DNA from: Elmis aenea
Taxonomy: Eukaryota > Arthropoda > Insecta > Coleoptera > Elmidae
Direction: 5' to 3'
Assembly: GCA_947652605.1 (NCBI GenBank)
Contig: OX393579.1
Location: forward strand, 45,762,970-45,826,969
DNA length: 64,000 nucleotides
The number at the start of each line of letters is the position of its first letter. Positions within the stretch are counted from its first letter, which is position 1. Made by a program: the position numbers and the translations under genes. The notes beneath the pieces were generated by a model. That model had not been told where the DNA came from. It was given only the letters and a program-made list of their open reading frames with translations, and did not search any database. This document shows, one piece after another, positions 22,744 through 34,455 of the stretch.

Positions 22744-25700
22744 TTACGTTATTTTGCGACATTGTCTTTCATACGTAGAATACCCAATTTCACAAAAAAA
22801 TGTTACAGTTGCTAATAATAAACCTATGAGTAAAAGAAACAATATAGAAAACTCAGTTTTTAGGGTGAGTGCTTGAACTGACTGTGGACTTGTGTTTTGA
22901 TTGCTCTTGTCTATAACGTACGAACTTGCTTGACGATACCTGTTATAAAAAAAAACTCACTTGAATGCATTGTTAAGCAATGTTTGAAGCTTACCATCGC
23001 GCTAAAAGTCCAGAGGCATGCAGAGTTCCAATAACTCTGGAAAATTGTGTTCGATATGGGGCCGCTAGCTGTAATGACCAGGCGTGGAAACTTGAAAGAA
23101 TTTTATCACGAGTTAAGCGAAGTCTCACAAGGTCTTGTTTTGTAAGGTTTTTACTGCATTGCGTATTAATCTGAAAAAAATCAGGAATTCAACTTTTTTT
23201 TAAGTTTTATTGTTATAGACATCAATTTTGTTATCTAACAAGGGAGGGTCACGATACGTTGTCGCTTGAATTTGATTAAGACTGTGTTTATTGCATCAAG
23301 AACATCAAAACTAAATGTTTTGCAGAGCTATACGTGCCACTGGCCATTTGCTATACGTGCCAATGGCCATTTCCTTCGGAAAAATAGGGGAAAACCTAAA
23401 ATGTTGAATAATAAAGGTAATTTTTGCGATCGCGTTGGTTATGAAACCGTCAGAGATAAAATTAAAATTCTTCTATTTACCAATGCGCGCATTCGTTGCA
23501 AGTAAAATGGTTCAAATTTTTTGGAAATGTCTTTGACGGTTCCGGAGAAAAACGCGAAAAACGAGGACTTTGTAAAAACTGTTTTCCCTATGTTAAACAA
23601 GCCTATACAAGTCGCATAGATTTAGTTACACGACTTCTCAAATCATAGCGCTTTGGCAGGGGTTTCGTTTTTGACATCTTTCTCCGGAACCGTTCAAGAT
23701 TTTTTCAAAAACTTTGCACCATTTTACTTGCAAACAGGGGTTTGGAGCGGAGCTCGGAGCTGGAGCGCGGAGCAGTGGAGCAATGGGTTTTTGCCCGGAG
23801 CAGGAGCGGAGTCCGGAGCAAATAATTTTGGTGGCTCCACTGCTCCAGTTTATTATGTAATTTTTTTTTAAAACTTCTTTTTTTCCTTTTTTTCAACGTT
23901 TGAAGATCAATAATTTGTTTTTCCAACATTTACATAACTTCACTTGTTTGTTAGGGTCAAATATTGTTATTTTCGACCAACTTCTACATATCCGATAAAA
24001 TTAAAACTTTGTTTTTAAAAAGATTATTTTTGATCAAAAACTTTTTTAAAAAATGTTAACGATATTTGGAGCATGGAGCGGAGCTGGAGCAGGTATTTTG
24101 ATGCCGGAGCGGAGCTGGAGCGGAGCAACTCAAAAATTGGACTGCTCAAAACCCCTGCTTATAAAGGTTGCGTTTCTCAACCAGTAGATATATTTGAACC
24201 AAATTTGGTACACAGCACCACCTTAAGCCGGTTCCACATCAAAAAAATTTATGTTGTATTTTGTATTTCAAATTCAACACAAACATTTGCGGCGCAAATT
24301 TAAATCTGGTTAAGTATTTTACCACGTAAATAGTTATCTTGTGCGTTGAACGGCCGAATCCGCTTGTGTAGGTTTGTTTATGCAGAGCGCAACAGTTTGC
24401 TGCTAGAGAGTCTGTTGTTATAAATTGGAGTGGAGTTTTCACTTTCTTTGTGCGATATAAATAATCCGATGTAATTATGAACAATGCACATTTCTTTTTT
24501 AAAAAATGAGACATGATCAATCACCCAAACATAGGTATTTACGTAGTAAAATGAAACAAAACTACAGATGCACTCAGAATCAAGTCCACATTGACACGAC
24601 TGTGCTCCGCAAATCTCTTTGAAGTTGGCTAAAAACCGGCAGCACGATGGATAGCGTGCGTTGTTCGTCACGAAATTATTTGTGTGCATTTCTATGCGGC
24701 GCACAGTCCACACCAACAAAAATTTCGACGAACACGAGCAAATTTGTGTCAAATACAACGCACAAATTTTTATTGATGTGGATTCAGCTTTAGAGGTTAC
24801 CACAATCGATGAAAATTTCAAGTCCCACAAGCAACCATTCATTGGCGGAATTGTGTAAGTTCAGTTTCAATCGATTTTATAAAAAACTAGTACGGCCCCG
24901 TTCGCAATCAAACTCGAACTTGTATTTGGGTAGAGCATTTTATTCTAAACAAAAAGTGACTCCTGACTTTTCTTCGTATCTACCACTGTTGGGCGAGAAC
25001 TTAGATTTATTTTACTATTTTCGCGAAAAATTTGCTCCTAAGTTCGATCTAAAAATATAGCTAATATTCGTAATAAAGAAGTAATTACCGACAATCAATA
25101 GAACCAAAACATTCAAGAGGCGCAACTAAGATGGCTAGGTCATTTACATAGAATGGTAGAAGATAGGATGTCCAGGAAATGAATGAATGAAGCCCGAACA
25201 GGAGGAAAAAATCGAAAAGGAAGACCAAGGAAAACTTAAAGTGAGGTGAAAAAAGCTGCCACAAACAAAGGGATCGAGTGGAGTAAGGTTAGAGAACTAA
25301 CAAAGGACAAAAAAAGATGGAAGCAAGCAAACCAAAAGATGCCACTTACATAAAAAGCCTCACCCCCAGCGGAAGAAAGGCGTAAAAATAAAGATATTAA
25401 AGAAGAAAATTGTACAGGGTGTTGTATTTTAACTAAAAAAGTTACATATCGGTGCATAGAAACAAAAAACTCGGTATAGCTAAGAATAATAAAAGGTTTT
25501 GTAACTCTTGATCTTCAACTACTTTTGTTTGGTATTGTTTTTTTTTGTTTTGCATAATAAACTGGATCTAAAGGAACTACGCACCTGGTGGACACCCTGT
25601 GTGCGTCAAGTGCATAAAGATCATTAATATTGTAAAAGCGGTTTTTCTTAAATTTACCTCATATTGTATGAAAGTCTCTTCGTCGATAACAGCTACTTTA

Positions 25701-28700
25701 TGCTTTAAAGCTTTGGCAACAGCCACACAGAGTTTCATATCGTTTTTTGCCACTTTAAGTATTCGCTGATAGCCGGGATCAAGGGTATGGTTCAAATAGT
25801 CGATTAGTGCGTTGGATTCTATTTCGCTTACCTATAAAACAATAGATATTTATCAAACTCATCTTAAGAAAGTTAGTAATTAGAAGTAAAATTACCTTTA
25901 TTTCAAAGTTTTTTTGCTCTAAATCGAGTACCGAATTCGGTTCGACATTCTTTGATTGTATCATCATTGAAGCCAGTTTACTTCTATACGCTGTCGTAAG
26001 AATTATAGCGATTAACCACCAAAAAATAAATACCATGCGCTTTGTTGTTGTTTTTATAACTTTTTGTGTTATTGGTTGATCAATAGCAGAAGCATAGGTT
26101 AGCTATAAAAGAAATGGTTAAATGGTGATTGAGCGAAGGGCCATTGATGCTACAAAAGTGGTTTTTTGAAGTAAAAATTTAAAAAAAATAAATATAGAAT
26201 TGCATTTAGCACACGATTCGTGACCGAATCCCTTTGTTAGCGGAACCATCCTATATACAGGGTGTTCCAGTTATCGTGAACAGCATCTGGGTCTCGTAAA
26301 CGCTAAGATATACAGAGTTAAATTTTTGCTTTTGTAATTTGCTGATTTAAAATCACACTCAAAATATTTTTCAAAATTATTAGGACACTTTTTTGGGTAG
26401 ATTCGAAATTTGTTAATATTAACTATATAGTTTACCTGTCTTCATTCTTTTGTGTTATTTTAACAACAACTTTTTTATTTTAAATACTGGTTATAGTTGG
26501 CTGTGACACTATTAAAAAAGTTGTTGTGTTATTAATTTATAGGTCGTTAGGTTTATATTTAAATAGGTAAGGGGGAGAGGAGTTGTACAACCAGATATAT
26601 CTCTTAGTACAGAAAATCTGGCAAGAAGAACAAAGGCCAAACAGTTGGGAAAATGCCACTATAATCCCCATATTAAAAAATGGACATGAGACGACATGTA
26701 GTAACTATAGAGGCACATCACTATTAGTTGTAACATAGGAGTATATAATAGTAGCGACTGATTAAAAAAAGACTAGAAGCCATAGTTGAGCCACAATTAG
26801 GAGAATATCAGACAGGTTTTAGAAAAGAAAGAGAAACGATAGATCAGTTTTTACTATGAAGGAAACGCTAATGACTTGCTATGAATACAACATTCCTGCA
26901 GTGGTGCTCTTTATTGTCTTCAAATAAACTTGCGATTTAATAAAAAGTAAAAAATTGATGGAAAGTATGAAAGAGTTTCAGGTACTTCCAAAGCTAGCAG
27001 GTTTAATTAATATGACTCTAAAAAAAACAAAAAGCAATATAAGGGTGAAAGGCCAAACATTAGAAGACTTCATAGTCAGAATTGGATTACGCCAAGGGGA
27101 TCTCCTTTCAACTTTACTATTCAACATAGCACTAGAAAAGATCATAAGAAGCAGCCGTCTGAACCGGGGAGGTGATATAATGTACAGAAGCCATCAAATA
27201 GTGGGATATGCAGACGACATCGCCATTATAGTCAGAAATATAAAGGAATTAGAACAGGCGACAAACAGATTGGTGGAGGAGGCTTTTAAGATTGGGCTAC
27301 AATTACACCAGAAGAAACGTAAAGTTATGTCTATTGGAGGAAGTCAGCAAAATGCAATCCTAGAAATAACTACGACATTGCGAAAAATAAGTCTTGAAGA
27401 AGTGGATGAGTTTGTCTATCTAGGTGCCAGAATAACGAAAAACTCTGAGGAAGAAAAAGAAATAGAGGCGAGATTAACAAAAGCAAATAAATGTGCCGGA
27501 GCCTTGAACCAACTACATACTAAGGGCGAAACAGCTATCTAGAGATGCTAAATTCCGTGTTTACAAAACAGTATTGCGACCAACAGCACTATATGCCTGC
27601 AAAACTTGGATACTGAATAAGAAAATACAGGAAAGATTGCAGAGATGGGAGAGGAAAATACTTAGAAGAGTTTTGGGAGAACAAGGATATGAGAGAAGAA
27701 CAAACAGGGAAATTTATGAGATATACAAGGGACCAGCAATTGACTTGATAATAAAAGCCAAAAGATTACAGTGGCTGGGTCATATCGATAGAATGGCAGC
27801 TTGGAAAACACAAGAAGAAGAAAGGGCGATCGAGCTGACGGTGGAGAGAAGCAGTTCTATCGGACGTAAAAGAAAAGGGTATAAGAGATTGGAAGACCAA
27901 AGTCAAAAATAGAAAAAGAGTGGAAGAAAACCACGGAGCTGTGGGCCTAATCGTCCTGTAAAAAAAGCTCTCTATAAGTTATTACAATATTATTGCCAAC
28001 TAAGACCATGTAAAAAAATTCAAGTTTATGTTATAACTCGGAAATCGAGAGTGCTATGAAAATTTCGTCAACATATTTAAAATATACGTAAAAATATCTA
28101 TAAAAGCCAATTTTTATTTTTGTTCTAGCTCATACCCGTACGGAATTATTCAAGTTTGAAAAAATCAACCTTTTTCAGTTTTTTAGAAATATTTCAAAAA
28201 GTTGACGTAGGTCAAATTTAAAAATAGCATCAGATTTTCCTTTAAATTCTGAACAAATTAGCTAACTTAAACGTCTCTGTATCTTTAAATATTAACATAC
28301 AACAGGTTAGAAAAATGTGCACCCTCTATATTATAGCATTAAGCTTCTACTTTTTTCTTCCACTTATTTTTACCTGAAAGTAATAGAAAATACTCAAATG
28401 TTCATCGTTGTTCTGATAATACGAGGCAATTTTTACGACAATTATTACAAATATCTGGACTCCGAATACTGATAGCCAAACAGATAGATGAAACGGCATA
28501 AAAAATGCGCCAAAGTAGTTAATGGAATCATAAGACGCTGAGGCATAAACCGCTGTAATAGCCTCGTTATGTATAAAAGTTGTATAATCTATAATTTGCA
28601 TGCGTTCCATGGTAATCGTTATCCCACCAATTGCCCAATCGATAGCTCTGAGATAAATCTAAAAAAAAGGTTTCATATACTCTACTCTTAAAAATTAGGT

Positions 28701-31700
28701 TCTGTGGGGATCGACGCGGCCACGAACGCCATGGAGGTAGCAGCAGAAGTGCAATTAGGCAGTAGACGATTTTTTTCGTTTTTATCAACCTTTTTTCTTT
28801 GTTCTACTTTTCCTTTTTTGTTTTTGTAATTTGTTGTACTTAGACAACTTAAGCGCTCTTATATTTCGAGTATTGTGATTAAATCGCGTTGAGCTGGCCA
28901 AACACGCACATGCCCTGGTGTCGTGCCTAATTTAACGTTTTATTTACGAAAAACAAAATAAATAATTAAAATTATAAATATGAAAAAATTATAAACTTCT
29001 TCCAGGGGTATTTTTCGTTTCCTAGGTCCTTGAGTGTTAAGTAGGTTCAACTGTTTACAAGTTTGTTCCAGCAGACGATAATTTACGTACTAATTCATGT
29101 ACTGGTTTATGCAAATGCGTCAAATATGGACTAATAAATGTATAAGTCACTGCTGAAACACTTTAACGACATCACCAACTGCAAATGACATTTGGGTTCA
29201 TAGAAATTTGTGCATCGCAAGTGTTAATATCTTAAGAAAGCAGTACTAACATGGATTTGGGAGGGCGATGCGTGCTACCAGAGGCTACGTTAATTGTAAA
29301 CAGCGCATGCGTTTAATAGTCCCAGCGCTAGTTCTTGCCTTCTTTCATGTACTAGGTTTGTTCCAACAAGCAATTTAAAACCAATTCATAGATAAGTACA
29401 ATTGGTTTATTCGCATGCGGGAACTATGTATTAATAAATGTATTGCCCAGTATTAGCCTTTGATGGAATGCTTTTACGACTGGCCTAACTGTAAATGACA
29501 TTTGTGTCTATTGGGTTCATAGAAATGAGCGCATCGCAAGGGTTAATTAACACCTTAAGAATACAGTACTAAATGGGATTGGGAGGGCGATGCATAGCAA
29601 CCAGAGCTCACGTTAGTTATGAACAGCGCATGCGTATAAAAATCCAAGCGCTAGTACATGCCTTCATTCACGTACTGTTTTGACCATACACTGACTAGTT
29701 CATGTATTAATTTTATAACAGATGGAGCAGTCGACTAAAGCGTCCTGTGAACTACCAGAGACTGGAACGCGATATCTATACTGCACAAAATCCTGATAGT
29801 ACATTGGATTGTACATAGCCTTGCTGTGACAAACCTACCATCCTTAAACTAGTTAATAAACTGATCCGACTATTGCTGGAAGAGTCGTCTAAAAAAAAAC
29901 GTTGCTGGAACACGATATAGTAAGTGCGCAAAATACTGATAGTTAATGGATAGTACATACCGTTGCTGGAACAAACCTTATGACTATAGCGTCCAGTCGC
30001 GCTACCGTCTCCATCGGCCGCGTCGCGTCGGTTGGAACAGACATTTAGAAGATATGTTAGAAAAACTTACTGCGTTTATCATTTGTGGCCAGGTATAGTT
30101 TGCTTTAATGAGTAAGTTAATGTTCGTGTAACGAAAGTTGAGGAGTTTACTTAGCGTTTTAAGTAACTCACCTTCTGGACCTGCGAGATCGCAGTTACGT
30201 TCCTCCTCCGCATCTCTCCTGAAACGAGTTGTACATTGTACTTTATCACACAATATTTGATTCATTATTCTATTAGGGATGTTAAGTGTGAAAAGTCCTA
30301 TCCATACAAACACATATTAACATTTTGATGACTTAGTGATACACACGCGCGAGTCTTACATAAAAAATTGAGATGAGAAAAGTCCTGACACAAACCAGTA
30401 TTGCTAGAAAAGGTCATTATCTGTGACGAAATATGAATTTTTCAGTACGGTCTTGCAGAATCGGACTAAGGTTTATATGGGCCCTAGACTGAAAGGATAG
30501 AATGGCTTTTTAAAGAAGGTGGCAAGCAACCTGCCAAAAAAAGGCCTGTAAATTCGACCAATTTTGCCTAAAATCGTGATGCAACAATCTGTTCATATGT
30601 GACAAAGAAGAATAAATCAGTCGTGCTTTTGTCATCCATGCAAATGACGGGAGAAGTCGATGGGACACAAGCACCCAAGCCAGAATTGATAAACTATTGC
30701 AACAATTCCAAAGGCGGAGTTGATGTTATGGACAAAATGTTAGGCGAGTACACTGTGAAACGAAGAACATTGCGTTGGCCTCTAGCATTTTTCTATAACA
30801 TGTTTGACGTCACTGGTTAGCATCCTGCATCATCTACAGAGAACACAACCCACGGCTCAGGGCCAACGATCAACGAAGAAAGTTCCTGAAAGATTTGGCC
30901 AATCAGTTATGTGCCTGCAATCGAAGCTCATGGTCCAAACCGGATGTCGATGAGAAACCATTTTCTTCGATGTGCAGTGGAAATGGTGCTTGGACGACGG
31001 ATTGTGGTAGCACCAGAGGAAGCACGTCCTCAAGTACCTCATGGTAGTCGCGGATCCTCACCTCTCGTTGGCAGTTATGTCTGCCGAGAACCGAATCGGA
31101 AACAACGTAAGACTAGGAGGTCCTGCGTAGTTTGCTCGAAACATGTTTGCGATGAACACTCATTAACCAAGATGGACTTGTGAAGAAAATGAATTAAAAA
31201 ATTGTTCTAAAATTTTCTTTTATAAATAAATGTAAATTAACTATTTCTTACTATTTTTAAAAGTAAAATACTATAAAAAAAATATTTTCATACAAAATAT
31301 ATGAAGGTACAATTGTACCTATGCCGCCGCCTGTTATGGATGGAAAAACAACTTGACCCCTTATCTCGGAAGAGGGAAAATATTTTTCTGAAATTTAGCT
31401 CATCTTATAATCTAGATCAAAAATGTCGAGATGTCACAAAATTTAAGCCCTCTACGGTTTCCAGAAAAAAATGTATTGCAATTTAAAAACTAAAAAGTTA
31501 CAATTGTACCTATACCACCTGACAAGGGTCAAGTTCTTCCAGGTGGTACACAGAGACTTAGTACATACTTTAAAGAAGTATATTATCTCCCCTAATTATT
31601 TTAGAAAAAAAGTGCAAATAGGTTTTTTTTAGAGAAAAAAATGCTGTACCTATCTATAAATGTAATCAATACTAATTTTTAGTTTTCCAATAACTGAAAA

Positions 31701-32501
31701 TTAAGCAAATTACAAAACGCGTTTTGTGTCAGCACTTGACGATATTTTAACCGGTGTTTTAGATATTTTTCCACAATAATAACAAACAAAATAAAGTTCC
31801 TATGTTGATATAACTAATAACTATAAATAAAAAAAGTATTTTATACGTACTTACCTGCACCAAATAAATGGCTTGTACGTTATAAATCCAATGTCAAAAT
31901 GATGTCCTTGAAAATTATGAAAAACGTTTAAATAATTAGATATCATAGGTATGTCAGCACCTGATGATATTTTAACCGGCATTTTAGATATATTTCCACA
32001 ATAATAACAAACAAAATAAAGTTCCTGTGTCGTAATATTTAATAAAAAAACATTTCCAGCTCGTTCAAGACCAGATTGTTCCCATAGAGCCGTAGCTTTT
32101 TTGCTTTTTGTGTTGTTTTGATCGTGATAAAATAATTCGTTTACAAACAACACAACATCGTTGTATTGCAAATTATAAATTTCTTTGCAATATTCCTCGA
32201 AGTGTAATGGATTTTTCAGCAAAACAATATTTAAAAACTTGTAGCCATTCGGTCTTCTAGATGATGGTCTCTTATGGCTGTAATTTATTAACAGTTTAAA
32301 TGATTGCGTCATTTCACTGCTGATCAAATCCGCTAATGATAATGTGCTGTTATCAAAATGTATAATATTGCCGTGTTCAGGATACTGAAATAAAATTTTT
32401 GAGTACACATAATCCGTTGTATTAACAACGTAAGGCACTTCGATTTTACTAAATGCAAGACAAAGAACGTATAACAAGGTTATCATGGACAGGTTGGACA
32501 T
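22744..32501 (-). CDS. Ionotropic receptor (divergent IR), gene 1 of tandem array, 7 exons, 610 aa
   Basis: Coding exons on the minus strand: E1 31,855-32,501; E2 30,071-30,218; E3 28,374-28,658; E4 25,896-26,102; E5 25,658-25,831; E6 22,995-23,170; E7 22,744-22,939. All junctions are GT-AG, phases agree, and the total is 1,833 bp with no internal stop. E1 encodes a signal peptide (SMITLLYVLCLAFS) and an N-terminal domain with several N-glycosylation sequons. E2-E3 give S1 (CDLAGPEGELLKTLSKLLNF; DWAIGGITIT) and TM1. E4 gives TM2 with TTAYRSKLASMMI in place of the glutamate-receptor SYTANLAAF motif. E5-E6 give S2 and E7 gives TM3. Length fits IRs. It is predicted to be a ligand-gated cation channel subunit in chemosensory dendrites. 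It is the most diverged copy: E2 is 3 bp longer and the C-terminus (STYERQCRKIT) lacks the basic tail of genes 2 and 3. Introns carry LINE, piggyBac and miniature elements, several antisense. Confidence 0.9.
23498..23734. mobile_element. Miniature inverted-repeat element in intron 5 of IR gene 1
   Basis: The first about 55 bp (GCAAGTAAAATGGTTCAAAT ... GACGGTTCCGGAGAAA) is inverted at the right end (TTTCTCCGGAACCGTTCAAG ... CACCATTTTACTTGC). A second element abuts its right end. Confidence 0.75.
23735..24157. mobile_element. hAT-type miniature element with GGAGC-rich ends
   Basis: Ends are CAGGGGTTTGGAGCGGAGC and, inverted, CTGCTCAAAACCCCTG. Subterminal regions are runs of GGAGCGGAGCTGGAGC-like repeats on both sides. 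The flanks CTTGCAAA and CTTATAAA match at 6 of 8 positions, consistent with an aged 8-bp hAT target duplication. The 423-bp element is non-coding. Confidence 0.7.
24234..24787. mobile_element. Imperfect inverted-repeat element in intron 5 of IR gene 1
   Basis: Left end TTCCACATCAAAAAAATTTA..TTGTATTT and right end AAATACAACGCACAAATTTT..TTGATGTGGA are imperfect inverted copies. Frames within it on both strands have no recognisable domain. Confidence 0.5.
25060..25380 (+). mobile_element. LINE 3'-end relic, antisense in IR gene 1 intron
   Basis: The plus strand reads IQEAQLRWLGHLHRMVEDRM, ARTGGKNRKGRPRKT, VKKAATNKGIEWSKVRELTK and DKKRWKQANQ across stops, a LINE C-terminal tail. It ends near a TACAGGGTGTTGTATTTTAA hairpin-element end at about 25,414. 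Confidence 0.7.
26575..27955 (+). pseudogene. LINE reverse transcriptase, degenerate, antisense in IR gene 1 intron 3
   Basis: A decayed RT runs through several frames. Upstream in-frame pieces read LVQKIWQEEQRPNSWENATI and HETTCSNYRGTSL. The frame at 26,955-27,542 has GLRQGDLLSTLLFNIALEKI, the catalytic GYADDIAII (YADD at residues 85-88) and EEVDEFVYLGARIT. After a frameshift, 27,574-27,912 continues with RPTALYACKTWIL, RRVLGEQGYERR and KRLQWLGHIDRM. It is RTE/Jockey-like by these motifs. Multiple stops show that it is dead. It lies antisense between E4 and E3 of the receptor. Confidence 0.85.
29040..29980. mobile_element. Two copies of a GTTTGTTCCAGCA-ended miniature element, nested or adjacent
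   Basis: The ends GTTTGTTCCAGCAGAC (about 29,062), GGTTTGTTCCAACAAGC (about 29,354) and the inverse GCTGGAACAAACC (about 29,965) flank two similar bodies. Both contain GGGAGGGCGATGC and AACAGCGCATGCGT. The first body supplies the empty site for the piggyBac insertion seen at 59,065: TTAA at 29,163-29,166. A third copy is at 58,731-60,471. Confidence 0.65.
30470..31190 (+). pseudogene. piggyBac transposase C-terminal fragment, antisense in IR gene 1 intron 1
   Basis: Frames at 30,599-30,820 and 30,911-31,183 show the piggyBac signature NKSVVLLSSMQMTGEVDG, YCNNSKGGVDVMDKMLGEYT, RTLRWPLAFFYNMFDVTG. They end in a cysteine-rich C-terminal finger (RRSCVVCSKHVCDEHSL). The fragment lacks the N-terminal half and has frameshifts. 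It is unrelated in frame or orientation to the receptor. Confidence 0.85.
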
Positions 32502-32904
32502 AACCGTATGTATTTGTTCACTTATTTAAAAGAAAATATTTTTTACTATTTATAAGTAGATGCCATTTAGACTCACAACATAAGTTGCATGTACTAAGGT
32601 CTTTTTATTGGTTAAATTTTATCAGCGTTTATCATAAACATGCTATTTAATTTTATTTTATTACGTAATTAAAATTGTATGTAACATCTTTTATGTGTTT
32701 AATATTTTACTGCCTTAAACCTACAATATTAAAAAAAAATTAGGTATGCTGGAGGATAATTTGTTGCAAGCTTAAAAACAAAAGTGAAGTATAATTTTTA
32801 TTATATTTTGTATATCATGTGCATCTACATTGTTTAAACAGATTATTGTTTATTACGTGCATGTAGTATATAAAATTTATATGGTCATATTTTAAAAGAA
32901 AATA

Positions 32905-33100
32905 CACATTTTCACTAAATATTAACATACTTGGTAGGTACATACATATTTCACTGTCACATAATTACATATAATTTTGTGACCAGCACTTGGAATTTTA
33001 TTACCTTCGAGTTGATTTATACTTGTATACAGAAAACTGTCAACTGTGATGTTGTTTGGTAACCCATAGTGTTGACAGTTAAGCACAAAATTATCAATTT
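32905..33100 (-). promoter_or_regulatory. Paralogue-shared upstream block of IR gene 1
   Basis: The segment CACTAAATATTAACATACTT, GGTAGGTACATACATATTTC, TTGTATACAGAAAACTGT and GATGTTGTTTGGTAACC is shared with the sequences directly upstream of genes 2 (40,957-41,155) and 3 (51,340-51,535). In gene 1 about 400 bp of extra DNA separates it from the start codon. A promoter role is inference. Similarity may only reflect recent duplication. Confidence 0.35.
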
Positions 33101-33784
33101 TTTTTTTTTATTTTGGGTGGATGAGGACAATAAGAATACGAGTTTGTTCTACAATATTGTGTATGGATCACGCTTGTAATACAGGCCAAGCATGTACATT
33201 TTTTGTAGAAGAATTTGTTTGACACACAGGTGGGTAATTTTGTAATAAGAATTCGATTGATAATTTGGTAAGGCAAAAACAAACCAATACGTTTCACAAA
33301 GGTTAATATTTTTTACAGTTTAGATCGTGATGTGATGAAAAAATTCTAGAACGAAATAAAGCTTATCATTTATTAGAGTTGGCTTTTCTTTAAAGTAATC
33401 TTAATAGTATATATTATTTTCCATGCTTCTGCACCAAAAAAAAAATTAATAAGAGAAGCAAAAGGAAGTATATTAGAAGTTATTGATCGAGCTCTAATAA
33501 CGATTATTAAAAAAAGTATCCAGGGAAGTAAATACAGGAATTTCTTATCCAGTCATTCGTATAACAATTCTGTTGGCATGCTTAATTTGAAGTATTAGAA
33601 AGATAAATACTTGGTCATGTCAATAAAAACTACCAAAGTAACTATCGCCATCTCGAGAAAAGCAGCAAAGGGAAAGCGAGGATTCAGTACGTAAAAGAAC
33701 CTCATCGCTACAATATCTAAACCCATGGTATGGACAAAGTACAAGATCACTCTTTCAAAGAGCAGTTGACAAGTGATCATGCTT

Positions 33785-34015
33785 ATGGTTGGTGAAATTC
33801 TAGGAGAACATGACATCAGAAGAAGAAGAAGAAGAAGAAGAAGAGGGTGATGGAGAGGGAGGGGGAGAGAGAGGGGGAGGGAGAGGAAGAGGGAGGGAGA
33901 GGGAGGGAGGGAGGGAGAGGAAGAGGAAGAAGCAGAAGAAGGAGATGGGGAGGTAGTGGGAGAGAGAGAGAGAGTGGGAGCGGAAGAGGGGGAGAGGGGC
34001 AATGAGAAAGAAAAG
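33785..34015 (+). repeat. Polypurine microsatellite tract
   Basis: A GAA run is followed by GGGAGA/GAGG repeats, giving about 200 bp of almost pure purine on the plus strand. The apparent Ser/Pro-rich minus-strand frame over it (33,595-34,002) is a composition artefact. Confidence 0.9.
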
Positions 34016-34455
34016 GAAATTAAAAGGAGAAGAAGCAGAGGAACGAAAATATGCTTACTTTTGTAAAAATGTTATACTCATAGTATGTCAGTGACAAAAA
34101 TTGCTTATGACAAAATACGACAGTTAGCAATCTACGACCGTATGTACATATTTAAAACAAATTAATTTCACTCTTTCAAAAAGCAGTTGACAAGTGACCA
34201 TTATGGTCGGTGAAATTCTAGGAGGACATGACACCAGAAGAAGTAGAAGAAAAAGAAGAAGAAGAAGAAGAAGAAAGAGGAGAAGGAGATCAAAAATACG
34301 CTTACTTTTGTAAATATGTATAAGTAGTCATAGTATACCATACAGCATACATAGATCAAAAACTGCGTATGTTAACAATCTATGATCGTAAGTAGATACA
34401 TATTTAATATAGGTACATAAATGTATTTCATTGCATGTGTTTTGTAGACATGTTT

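Larger units (their letters stand above)
32502..34455. other. Intergenic interval between IR genes 1 and 2
   Basis: This 1.95 kb upstream of gene 1 contains the paralogue-shared upstream block (32,905-33,100), a segment at 33,420-34,310 that also occurs upstream of copy 4 (55,600-56,740), and a polypurine tract. A second GAA-rich copy lies near 34,220-34,290. No gene is seen. Confidence 0.6.

Noticed and set aside
24378..24842. 154-codon minus-strand frame
   Set aside because: It lies in an imperfect inverted-repeat element within a receptor intron, has no recognisable domain and is overlapped by frames on the other strand.
33595..34002. Ser/Pro-rich 135-codon minus-strand frame
   Set aside because: It is the translation of a polypurine microsatellite. 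Composition alone explains the open frame.
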